From the NCBI RefSeq assembly GCF_017916325.1, contig NC_090139.1, positions 248,001 through 312,000 of the forward strand: 64,000 bases of DNA, in the 5' to 3' direction. Made by a program: the position numbers and the translations under genes. The stretch comes from Leishmania martiniquensis. Its lineage: Eukaryota; Euglenozoa; Kinetoplastea; Trypanosomatida; Trypanosomatidae. A model generated the notes under the pieces. That model was given only the letters and a program-made list of their open reading frames with translations. It was not told the DNA's origin and made no database searches. Positions 30,278-38,935 of this stretch are shown here, piece by piece; the stretch's first letter is position 1; each line of letters opens with the position of its first letter.

Positions 30278-32683
30278 TCACGCCATCCTGCGCAAAGAAG
30301 GGGCTGCATGTAGGGACAACGACGAGGAGTCGGAGCAGTCTACGTCCCCTCCGTCAGCGCCGCCGGTCATCTTTTCGCCACCGCCGCTGCTGCTAATGCT
30401 GCTCGAGTAATCACTCTGCAGCACTCTGCGACGCTCGCCCAGCACAGAGGTCAGGGCGCTAGCTGCAGACTTCTGCGACTGAGTTGGTGGTGGAGGGGGA
30501 GGAGGGGGAACACGTGGCGCCGCAGGCGCCGCTACCGGACCGCCGCCTGGCTTCACACCAACAGGCAGTTGCGACGAGGTCCTCGACGGTGGCAGCAGCG
30601 GCGGCGGTGGTGGTGGTGGTTGCGGTGCTCTTGATGGGAGTGACGGCAGCGTCTTCGCCTGCACCGGTGGCGGCGGCGGCGGTGGTGGGCGGCCTTCGAC
30701 GGCAGACTTCAGCTCTGCGACAAAATTTGGTGGCGGCGGCGGTGGTGGCAGGCGCGGAGGAGCGCCTCCTCCGCTGCCGCTCAGCAGCATTGGCGGGTTC
30801 GTCTTGCCTTTCAGGAACGCCGGTGGTGGGAGCGGTGGTGGTGGCGGCGCCGTGGTGGAGCGCGCCACCCCGGGCGGCGGCGGCGGCGGTGGCGCCAGGG
30901 ACGGAGGCGCGGCGGGCGGGATAGACGACCCCGTGGCAGTTGGCGAGGCGCTCACCTTGCGGGGCTGCTGCTGTTTCGACCGCGCTCGATCGCTTTCACG
31001 TCCGCGACGTCCATCACTGGCCGCTGCCTCAGCCTCATCTTCACTTCCCTCTGCATCGGTGCCGTCATCGCTGAGAGACCGACGTCGACGGGCCCGCCGC
31101 TGTCGTTGCTGTGGGCCAGGGGCGATGGTCTCCAAGCCACCCGGGCCCCGACGTGGTGCACGGCGCCGCTGCCGGGAGCCGCTGTGGTCATCGACTTCAT
31201 AGACGCCCTCGTCAATGCCGTCTTCGGTGTCTGTGCTACCGTGGCTGCGACTCTTCACATTACTGCCGCGCTGGTCCCAGCGGCGCACGGTGGCCAAGTG
31301 CTGCAGTGGCAGGTTCCTCGGCATGTCCCGCAACAGGGCCCGCGATGACGCTGCCGCAGCGTCGCCGCCCGGTACAAAGGCGTACTGCTGCGACTGCAAC
31401 GGCGTTGTAAAGTCGGATTGGATGTCCACCGTGCTGGCGCTGAGCAGCCACTTCGTCGTCGACCGTGCTGTCACCGCATGCTCTGCAAGGCTATATGGGT
31501 CCCTGTGGATAAGGGCACTGTGTGGCAACAGCGCAAGCGCCTTAGCAGAATTCGCGTCGCTGATGCTGCTGCTCGGCTCCGCCAGGTGCCGGTAAGCCAT
31601 CTGGTGTGCCGGGAAGCTTACGAGGGCGGTGAGGGTGCTGGGCATCTCGCACGCATTGCGCATGACTTGTCCGCCTCGCACGGGTGGCAGAGCGCCAGGC
31701 TGCCAGGTAAGGACGGAGGACGAGGATTGCTGCAACGAGGCTGCGTTCATGGGTGCCCCCTGACCGTTCAGGTGCGCAGCGGTTGCCCGCTCGGGCATCC
31801 CTTGTTCCATCAGCACGGCGCTACCGTCCTCACCGTCCCAGAGAACGGTCTCCAGTGGCATCCACTCCGCCAGACGCATACTAGCGACCGCGTTGACGGG
31901 AGGTGCAGGACTGCTAACATCACTGCCGCTGCCGCCTCGGTGTGCGACGGCGCCGGCGCGCTCGGGGGTGGCGAGCGCGGACACCTCTGGAACAGCGCGC
32001 ATTGGTGGCTGGTAGGAGGGCGGCGGCGGCCTCTGAGTCGCGCCGTCGTCTGAGTCGTCCGTGGAAGGCCCACTACAGGAGCTGGGTGCGACCGGCGGAA
32101 GCGGGGATGAGCGGCGTGGGCGCAGAAAGCGATGGCTGTGAGCCGTGCAAATCGGTGAGGGGACACCATTGATTATGGCGCCGTCGTGCGCGTCCCATGA
32201 AGACTTGACCGCCTTTGTTTTCCGCCCGCCGCCGCCGCGTGGCTTACGCGGCACCAGCTGAGGGTAACGCGGCTTGCTTTCCAGCAGCGTTGACGTGCTT
32301 CGTCCTTTCAAGCGGCCAACCAAATCGGCACACACGCCGATGCGACGTTGAACTGTGTCGAGACACCGCTGCTGAGACGCTGCTGCCTTGTCCAGTCGAT
32401 CCAGTACCGTGTCCATCGTGTTTGCCAGCGCTTCTAACGAGGCCACGGCAGACGCGAGGGCAGCACAGCCACCCGTGGAGGAGACACTGGTGAGCGGGAC
32501 GACGAGACCAGGAATAATAGCGATGGTAGCAGTGTCGTAAGCGTGTGCGGCTGCTACGGCGCGCGCAGAGTCGACGCTGCTGCTTCGACTGTCGAGGCTT
32601 GCCTTGGCTCGGTCACTGTCACTACCGCTGATATCCATGGCCTCGCTCGCGGCGGCCGTCGCTACGGCGGTTCGCGACGTCAT
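30278..32683 (-). CDS. WASH1-like Arp2/3 activator (WASH complex subunit)
   Basis: An 801-residue protein from the ATG at 32683. The N-terminus, about 55-150, resembles the WASH homology domain: IIPGLVVPLTSVSS, a helix ASAVASLEALANTMDTVLDR, then QRRIGVCADLVGRLKG and SKPRYPQLVP, comparable in order to the WASH1 segments that end in a KYPAPG-type stretch. A long disordered middle leads to a proline-rich region of several polyproline blocks, about 590-760, with VAELKSAVEG between them, which may be a diverged WH2. WASH activates Arp2/3 on endosomes in a complex with FAM21, SWIP, strumpellin and CCDC53. The C-terminus here lacks the usual tryptophan-containing acidic tail; it ends in a Ser/Asp-rich stretch. 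Alternative: another polyproline (FH1-like) actin regulator. Confidence 0.6.
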   Translation of the reverse strand: MTSRTAVATAAASEAMDISGSDSDRAKASLDSRSSSVDSARAVAAAHAYDTATIAIIPGLVVPLTSVSSTGGCAALASAVASLEALANTMDTVLDRLDKAAASQQRCLDTVQRRIGVCADLVGRLKGRSTSTLLESKPRYPQLVPRKPRGGGGRKTKAVKSSWDAHDGAIINGVPSPICTAHSHRFLRPRRSSPLPPVAPSSCSGPSTDDSDDGATQRPPPPSYQPPMRAVPEVSALATPERAGAVAHRGGSGSDVSSPAPPVNAVASMRLAEWMPLETVLWDGEDGSAVLMEQGMPERATAAHLNGQGAPMNAASLQQSSSSVLTWQPGALPPVRGGQVMRNACEMPSTLTALVSFPAHQMAYRHLAEPSSSISDANSAKALALLPHSALIHRDPYSLAEHAVTARSTTKWLLSASTVDIQSDFTTPLQSQQYAFVPGGDAAAASSRALLRDMPRNLPLQHLATVRRWDQRGSNVKSRSHGSTDTEDGIDEGVYEVDDHSGSRQRRRAPRRGPGGLETIAPGPQQRQRRARRRRSLSDDGTDAEGSEDEAEAAASDGRRGRESDRARSKQQQPRKVSASPTATGSSIPPAAPPSLAPPPPPPPGVARSTTAPPPPPLPPPAFLKGKTNPPMLLSGSGGGAPPRLPPPPPPPNFVAELKSAVEGRPPPPPPPPVQAKTLPSLPSRAPQPPPPPPPLLPPSRTSSQLPVGVKPGGGPVAAPAAPRVPPPPPPPPTQSQKSAASALTSVLGERRRVLQSDYSSSISSSGGGEKMTGGADGGDVDCSDSSSLSLHAAPSLRRMA

Positions 32684-33714
32684 GGTGAGGAAAGAGGAGT
32701 GCACGCAGACGCGTGTGACTGCTCTGCGTAAGCGAACTGAGAGGTCCGGATACGGTCTCTTCCCCGAAAAAAAAGAGAGGAGGGGGCGGAAGGGGAAGAG
32801 AGAAGCGCTCACCGGCGACTGAGCAGCTGCGCCCGAGGGGTCTCTCCGTGCGGATATCTGTGAGTGATGGGGAGCTCTAGTGGAGGGCGAGCTGACGGGG
32901 GGGGTGCGGCTCAGCCACACGCCCTGCCCTCCCCGGAAAGTAGGGGCGGCGCAACCCGTAGCGGCGCCCGGGTGACCCGCGTTTCCACGGTAAAGAGGGA
33001 GATGGATTAGAAAGCGGGACGGGAGTGTGTGTGTCTTTGCCAGAGAGATGAGCCATGCCGATGACGACAGCGCACGCCGCAGAGGGACTCACGCCCCTGG
33101 AAAAGCGAGAGCGCAGCACACGACTGCCCGAGCGACGCGCCTCCTCTCCACGGGGACTGTACGTTGCACAGAGGGATGGAGGAAGAAAGTGCGGGATGGG
33201 TGTGGGGGTGTGGGGAAGAGGGAAGGTGACGTCTGTGCAAGCGTCCAATACGTCTGTGCCTGAGGTGCGTTGGCCACCAAGCTCCTCCCGCCCTCCCCTC
33301 TTCCCCCCCTGTTCACCCCCGATGACTTGCTTCCGTTTTGTGGACCGTTGGCCCGCTTGTTCGGTGGGTTGAGTGAGGGGTTCACGTGAGAAAATGAATG
33401 GCGCACAGCCACACAGGGGGCGCAAATCAAAAAAAAAGGGTTGAAGAGAAGAGGTCCGTCGTGCAGATACTGAGGCGAAAGGGACCGCCCCATTCGGAGA
33501 GGCGATTGTCTGCCGATGTGCGTCAGGGCCACTGACCATGAACGAGAGAGAGAGCAACAGATTCACGCCCGCACCCCGTCCTTTTCCGGCGCATCGGGCA
33601 GGTGCCCAATGAGTATGCATGAAGAAGGGAGCGCGAAGCGTGTCCAGCGCCCGCCTTCGGTCGCCATGGCACACTTTCGCCGGTGACTCCACGCTTCTAC
33701 GCTGCTGCGCAAGC
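32684..33714. other. Intergenic region
   Basis: No gene recognised. Plus-strand A/G runs at 32766-32810 and 33429-33440. TG near 33026-33034. It holds the 5' leader of the WASH-like gene and the 3' UTR of ribosomal L10. Confidence 0.5.
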
Positions 33715-34356
33715 TTACGCCATCACGTTGCGCATCGTGATCTTGCCCTTAGGTGCGATCAGCTTGCAGTGAATGCCGCGCTGCTCGAGCTTGCCGGCGT
33801 CGCGCAGAGCTTCGTACTCGGTGCGGAGAATGTTGGTGAAGCCCCAGTACTTGGACGTCACGATGATCTGGCGGCCAGGGAACTTCATCTTGGCACGGCG
33901 CAGGGCCTCGTAGGCCTGAGGCACGTACGCCTCCTTGGTGCGCATGGACAGCAGGATCTGGCCAATGCGGACGCGGGCGCACACGCCGTTCGGCTTACCA
34001 AAGGCACCGCGCATACCAGTCTGCAGACGATCGGCGCCGGCGCACGAGAGCATCTTATTGATGCGCAGCACGTGGAAGGGGTGGGCGCGGGTGCGCATGT
34101 GAAACACGTCCTTGTTGGCGCGCTTCACCATGTACTTGTTGGCCTGAATGCGGGCAGCCTCCAGCGCCTCAGACGCGATCTGCTCCAGCTCGCGGGACAC
34201 GACATGGATGCACACCGGGAACTCATCGACGGTGGCGCGACGACGGCCAATGTCGAAGTTGCGGATCTTCGGATCCGGCACACCACGGCAGAAGCGCGAC
34301 TTCGGGTACGGCTTATTCTTGCAGAACCGGTAGCAGCGGGACGGACGGCGGGCCAT
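33715..34356 (-). CDS. RPL10: 60S ribosomal protein L10 (uL16)
   Basis: A 213-residue protein beginning [20 protein letters not shown]. It is full length for the eukaryotic L10/QM/uL16 family. Hallmark blocks are present: [20 protein letters not shown], the [20 protein letters not shown] loop region, [11 protein letters not shown] and [13 protein letters not shown]. uL16 binds the 60S subunit near the peptidyl transferase centre and its loading is the last step of cytoplasmic 60S maturation. The ATG at 34356 is the only sensible start, and the frame upstream to 34599 is leader-like. No second copy is in this window. Confidence 0.97.
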   Translation of the reverse strand: MARRPSRCYRFCKNKPYPKSRFCRGVPDPKIRNFDIGRRRATVDEFPVCIHVVSRELEQIASEALEAARIQANKYMVKRANKDVFHMRTRAHPFHVLRINKMLSCAGADRLQTGMRGAFGKPNGVCARVRIGQILLSMRTKEAYVPQAYEALRRAKMKFPGRQIIVTSKYWGFTNILRTEYEALRDAGKLEQRGIHCKLIAPKGKITMRNVMA

Positions 34357-34437
34357 GCTTGCGACTGGTTGCCTTCTCGGGTGTGGAAGAGCGAAGAGTG
34401 CGGAAGCACACACAAGGGCAGGTGCGGTGAGCTCTCT

Positions 34438-34523
34438 CTGTGCGTGCGCTCGTGGGTCGGTTGGTGGGTTAAGGGTGAAGAAGTGAGTGTGAAAGGCAAG
34501 GCAGAGGGGGGTGAGGGGCGACA
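34438..34523 (-). promoter_or_regulatory. Candidate trans-splice acceptor and pyrimidine tract for RPL10
   Basis: The minus strand has a strong pyrimidine tract (about 34452-34523) followed by AG at 34449-34450 and again at 34438-34439. Either would give a leader of 80-95 bases before the ATG at 34356, normal for an abundant ribosomal protein mRNA. Confidence 0.45.
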
Positions 34524-35488
34524 TGTGTTTGCGTGCATTCGAGGGATGGTGCGGTGCGCCCGCTGATGCGCCGTTCGCGAGCCTTACACACACACACACA
34601 CATTAGAGGAGAGAGAGAGAGCGAGAGCGAGAGCGAGTGGGGCAGTGGCCAACTCACTGAATCTCGTGTGGGACACTTCCACGTGCCCTCGCCCTGTTCT
34701 TTGTTTGCACTCTGCTCCACTGCTGCTGCCCTTCTCCAGCGATGGCGCACATCCTGCGCTGCAGCGGCATTGTGAAACGCATGGGTGACGATGCGGAGGC
34801 GTCGTGGCGGGGTGAATATTTGCTGTGAAGGTTACAGAAATGACGTAAATAAGTGAACGGAACGCGCCTCCTGAATGGAAGGCGAGGCGGAGAGCAGACG
34901 CACGCGTGTGTGTGTGTCTGTGTGTGTGGAGGAGGGGACGCGGGGAGGAGGAGGGGACGCGGGGAGGAGGAGGGGGGGCCAAGCGCGGACCCACCGACAC
35001 CTTCGCGAACGCGCGCGTACACGCAATCTTTCCCCCTTTTCTCTATCTGGACATCCACCGCTGGCGAGAAAGCACAGGAAGTGCTCCAAAGAGGGGAGGG
35101 AGGGAGGGGGGGCGTGCACACACACCCACCCACACACATCTATGTGAAAGCGACAGCTCCACCAGCGATGGTGGTGGTGATGAGCAGAAGGGAGTAGGAC
35201 CCGCCCGATCTCGTGTGGTGGAGCGCGCGCGTGCCCGGAGCGCGTAGGCATACATGAACGACACCCTTTCACTTCCTCCTCCACCCTCTCTCGATCGCTT
35301 CGTCCACCCTACGACGATTGCTGCTCGCAGTAAAGGTCTGCTGCATATGCGCTGCCGCGGCTCTGGGGTGTGCTAGTAGAGCCGGCAACACGCGCAACGT
35401 CATGGCAGACCGGACCGGGCGCGGAGAAGCTCGAGCGTTGGGTCAGGTTAGCTGTGTTGCCGCCCTCCTCCTGTCTCGCCACGCGTGT
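34524..35488. other. Intergenic region with G-rich tandem repeat
   Basis: No gene recognised. GA repeats at 34609-34635, a G-rich repeat at 34928-34978, and CA near 35116-35140. The first NAC block starts at 35454. Confidence 0.5.
34928..34978 (+). repeat. G-rich tandem repeat (19-base unit)
   Basis: Two exact 19-base units (GGAGGAGGGGACGCGGGGA) at 34928-34946 and 34947-34965, then a partial third ending in seven G. The plus strand has many closely spaced G runs and could form a G-quadruplex; the transcript would be C-rich. Confidence 0.75.
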
Positions 35489-36038
35489 CTACATGGTCAG
35501 CTCCATGATGGTGTTGACGATGTCGCCGTTGTTGTTCCTGAGCGCCCTGATCGCCTTCTTGCGCGACACGTTCGCCTGACTCATCACCACGTTGATCTCC
35601 TTCTCGTCCAGATCGCCGGCATCCACCTCCTCGTCGCCGTCGTCGTCCTCCGCGGCCGGTGCGGATGCAGCGGCGTCGGAGGTCGCCGCCGCGGCGCCAG
35701 ACACGGCAGCGCGGGCGGCGGCCTCCTGCGCCATCGCGCTCGCGTCCTCCAGCTGCGTCTCGCCGAAGATGACGAAGGTGTTGGTGCCGGGGAAGCGGTA
35801 CACCTCCGGCTGCACCATGGCGAACGACAGGGAGCCGACCTTACGGATGTTGACCTTGACGATGCTGGGCTCCGGCTTGAGGCCCATCTTGGTCATGACC
35901 TTCGCGTAGCGCTTCGACTGCTTCGCGTTCTGCGGCACCTCGGCCGCCTCCAGCGTCGGGACCTCGTCGTCGGTCATCGCCGCAGCGTTCTGGGCCTCCT
36001 CAGCGGACATGATGAGGTGTGGGGCGAAAGGGGGAGGG
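35454..36038 (-). repeat. NAC-alpha duplicated block, copy A
   Basis: Matches 37540-38124 with no difference that I can see over 585 bases. It covers the coding sequence plus 35 bases of 3' and 28 bases of 5' flank. Homology stops abruptly at both ends. Confidence 0.88.
35489..36010 (-). CDS. NACA: Nascent polypeptide-associated complex alpha subunit, copy A
   Basis: A 173-residue protein with an NAC domain (about 28-90: QSKRYAKVMTKMGLKPE, then VNIRKVGSLSFAMVQPEVYR and TFVIFGETQLED) and a C-terminal UBA domain (about 133-173: EINVVMSQANVSRKKAIRAL, then NNNGDIVNTIMELTM), joined by an alanine-rich and acidic linker. NAC-alpha pairs with NAC-beta (BTF3) at the ribosome exit tunnel to guard nascent chains and gate SRP. 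The motifs and length are normal. The product is identical to copy B at 37575-38096. NAC-beta is not in this window. The start is fixed by the ATG at 36010. Confidence 0.95.
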   Translation of the reverse strand: MSAEEAQNAAAMTDDEVPTLEAAEVPQNAKQSKRYAKVMTKMGLKPEPSIVKVNIRKVGSLSFAMVQPEVYRFPGTNTFVIFGETQLEDASAMAQEAAARAAVSGAAAATSDAAASAPAAEDDDGDEEVDAGDLDEKEINVVMSQANVSRKKAIRALRNNNGDIVNTIMELTM

Positions 36039-37539
36039 GGATTATGTGCCGTTCTGATGTACAAATAGAAAGCGATGCAGTGCGGCAGCGCAACGCCGAC
36101 GCGGCGGGAAACGGGGCAGACGCGCCGAGGGTGTGAATGGAGGAGACGCGTGCGAAGAGAGGAGGGGGACGGTTGGGCGAGGGAAAAGAAAGCAGCTGAG
36201 ATGGTGGCAGTCGCATGCGCAACATGCACGCGCCAATACAAAGATGCCCCCTCCCCGTCACTGACGTGGTCGAGGAAGGCGAAGCACCCGTATCATATCC
36301 CTCGCCCACTCCTCCATTAGCCAAGCCGGCACCGTTCGGCTGTGGCGACGAGTGGACGGGGGGTTGTGGTTGGGGTTGGGGGGGGAAGGGAAGGGAGGGG
36401 AGGGGAGGCGAAGACAGGCGCATGTGTGTGCGCGCCGCCCTCTCTCGCGATTCGAGTGCTGTGCAGATTTGTGTGCATACTGTCCTGCATCACCCGATGC
36501 CTTTTTGTTTCCACGTTAAATATGCTCGCTGATGCGTCTGCGTCGTACGCCGTCTCTGCGCACCTCTTTCCCCCGCCCAATCGTCTTGTCGTTTGCCTTC
36601 ACCGAGAGAGAGAGAGGGCCATGACGCTCTCAAGTCGCAAGAGCCCTCCCCCCTCCTCCCCGGCGGCCGCGCTTTGTGTGACGCGGTGTGGGTGGGGGCA
36701 GCTATGCTGTGCGAGGGCAAAGGCAGGGGAGGATACCGGGACGAGAGAGGCGAAGGGCGAGACGAGGATGCCCATTGCCTCCCTCCCTCCTCACGCGCAT
36801 GAAGAGGCCTGCACTCGATGTGTGCCCCTTCATGCTCACTTACGGACAGAGTGGAGGGGGAGGGGGGAGTGAGGCCAAGGGAGCGGAGAGGCATGCGATA
36901 CACACACATATATATATTTTGGACAGGGGGAGGTCGAGCGAAAGCTACTAGTCTTAGTTAGAGGGGAGAGGAACGGCGAGGCGGACGCGGAAGCAGTGGG
37001 AGAGGGCTAGGCGTGCGTGGCTTGCAGTGGGCGCTTGGCCACATACAAGTGGACAAGCACCCCACGACCACCTTCCCCCCCTCAACGATTCATTGCCCTC
37101 CCCTCCCTTTCCTTGCGCACTGGAGCGCCTGTTCGTCGGCCTCGTGAGACACAACGCCGACAGAGAGCCGGTGAGAAGGGGTGAAGGAAGGAGGTGATGG
37201 GTGACCGTATGTGCGCCCATCTTCTTCGGCTGCATCAGACGGCGAGCGAGCGAGAGCGACAGAGACAGGTGACTCCCCCCCGGCACGGAGCACGAAGAAC
37301 GAGATGAGGCACAAAATGTAGGCCCATTGTCCGCGCCCGTGGGTCGGTGTGCGCGCTGACGTCACTGCGTCTGCGCCTCTATGCTGCGGTTCCGCCTGTT
37401 GCCTCTTCTCGCCCATCTCCCCCATTTTTAGCTTCCATCGCGCACGAATGCGGCCGCCGCGCTTGCTTACACAGCTGCTGCTCCCTCCTCCTTCCTCCTC
37501 CTCCGATGCGCACTTGTAAAGGGGAATTCATCGTTGGCG
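36039..37539. other. Intergenic region between the NAC-alpha copies
   Basis: About 1.5 kb, no gene recognised. Plus-strand purine runs near 36366-36412 (GGGAAGGGAAGGGAGGGGAGGG type), a short AT island near 36907-36919 and T/C runs near 37481-37504. This is 3' UTR for copy B and leader for copy A, and shows no homology to the flank on the other side. Confidence 0.55.
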
Positions 37540-38124
37540 GTGTTGCCGCCCTCCTCCTGTCTCGCCACGCGTGTCTACATGGTCAGCTCCATGATGGTGT
37601 TGACGATGTCGCCGTTGTTGTTCCTGAGCGCCCTGATCGCCTTCTTGCGCGACACGTTCGCCTGACTCATCACCACGTTGATCTCCTTCTCGTCCAGATC
37701 GCCGGCATCCACCTCCTCGTCGCCGTCGTCGTCCTCCGCGGCCGGTGCGGATGCAGCGGCGTCGGAGGTCGCCGCCGCGGCGCCAGACACGGCAGCGCGG
37801 GCGGCGGCCTCCTGCGCCATCGCGCTCGCGTCCTCCAGCTGCGTCTCGCCGAAGATGACGAAGGTGTTGGTGCCGGGGAAGCGGTACACCTCCGGCTGCA
37901 CCATGGCGAACGACAGGGAGCCGACCTTACGGATGTTGACCTTGACGATGCTGGGCTCCGGCTTGAGGCCCATCTTGGTCATGACCTTCGCGTAGCGCTT
38001 CGACTGCTTCGCGTTCTGCGGCACCTCGGCCGCCTCCAGCGTCGGGACCTCGTCGTCGGTCATCGCCGCAGCGTTCTGGGCCTCCTCAGCGGACATGATG
38101 AGGTGTGGGGCGAAAGGGGGAGGG
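37540..38124 (-). repeat. NAC-alpha duplicated block, copy B
   Basis: Second copy of the 585-base block, direct orientation, offset 2086 bases from copy A. Confidence 0.88.
37575..38096 (-). CDS. NACA: Nascent polypeptide-associated complex alpha subunit, copy B
   Basis: Identical in sequence to copy A: NAC domain, Ala/acidic linker, UBA. Starts at the ATG at 38096. The 28 bases before the ATG are also shared; beyond that the leaders differ, and this copy has a large AT-rich palindrome about 150 bases upstream of its start. The two genes encode the same protein but should have different UTRs, which in trypanosomatids is where most regulation lies. Confidence 0.95.
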   Translation of the reverse strand: MSAEEAQNAAAMTDDEVPTLEAAEVPQNAKQSKRYAKVMTKMGLKPEPSIVKVNIRKVGSLSFAMVQPEVYRFPGTNTFVIFGETQLEDASAMAQEAAARAAVSGAAAATSDAAASAPAAEDDDGDEEVDAGDLDEKEINVVMSQANVSRKKAIRALRNNNGDIVNTIMELTM

Positions 38125-38935
38125 CAGACGGTTGGGTGAGGGCGGGGACGATAGTGGATGCTCTTGCGCCCGTGGACAGATGAGTGAATGGGTCCGTGAT
38201 AGAGATGTTGGTGCGTTCTAGCAAGCGTTTCTCTGTGCATGCATACACACACACATATATATATGCATATGTATATATATATGTGTGTATGTGTGTATAG
38301 GTATGTGTGGAAGAAGGTGTCGTGGGTGGACAGCAGACGCGAATACCACCGACAGTGCGCGGAGAGACGGAGTGACACCCGAGCAAGGGGACGGGGATGC
38401 CGGCGGTGGGGTCATGGAGTGAGCCCAGCTCAGCTCCACTCAACATCTCCGTCGCGTGATCATCGGAGCTTCTGCATTGCAGCTGCCATATGCGTCCGTG
38501 CTTTCGAAGGGTAACAGTCGAAGCCGCCGCCGCGACCGCAGCCGCTGACCGAACCCCCTCCCCCCTCCGCCCTCCATCCGTGCTCGCTCTCATTACTTCT
38601 GCCGCACGGAGAGCCTCGGGGTGGGGGTGGGGAGACGGTAAGGAAGAGAGGCGACCGGCCTCCCTTTCTTCCTTCCGTATAATGACTGTCTGTCTATCTG
38701 TCTGCCGGTCTGTGTGTGTGTGTCTGCACAAGAGAAAGTTGAGGAAGCAAACATGCGCGGCGCACACGCAGGCACACCCACACACGCATGAGAGGGTACG
38801 CAGTGACACATAAAGAGGCTACTGACACCCTACGGACAGACACAGACACACACACACACACACAAGTAGTCCGAGGGAGGGAGAGAGAGAAGAGCGCACT
38901 CCCCCCACTGGAGTGGGTGCAGGCGGTGGGGGGGG
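38125..38935. other. Intergenic region with palindrome and TG/CA repeats
   Basis: No gene recognised. It contains the palindrome at 38245-38292, CTGT/TG repeats at about 38687-38723 and CA at 38844-38863. Confidence 0.55.
38245..38292. repeat. 48-base near-perfect CA/TA palindrome
   Basis: Centred between 38268 and 38269. Twenty-two of 24 base pairs are complementary; mismatches are 38265 with 38272 and 38248 with 38289. The arms are (CA)n then (TA)n on one side and (TA)n then (TG)n on the other. It could extrude as a cruciform or form a hairpin in RNA. Confidence 0.85.

Noticed and set aside
35318..38183. Long plus-strand frames (272 and 278 codons) over both NAC genes, which look like a conserved pair
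   Set aside because: They are identical only because the NAC-alpha CDS beneath them is duplicated; they translate the antisense of NAC.
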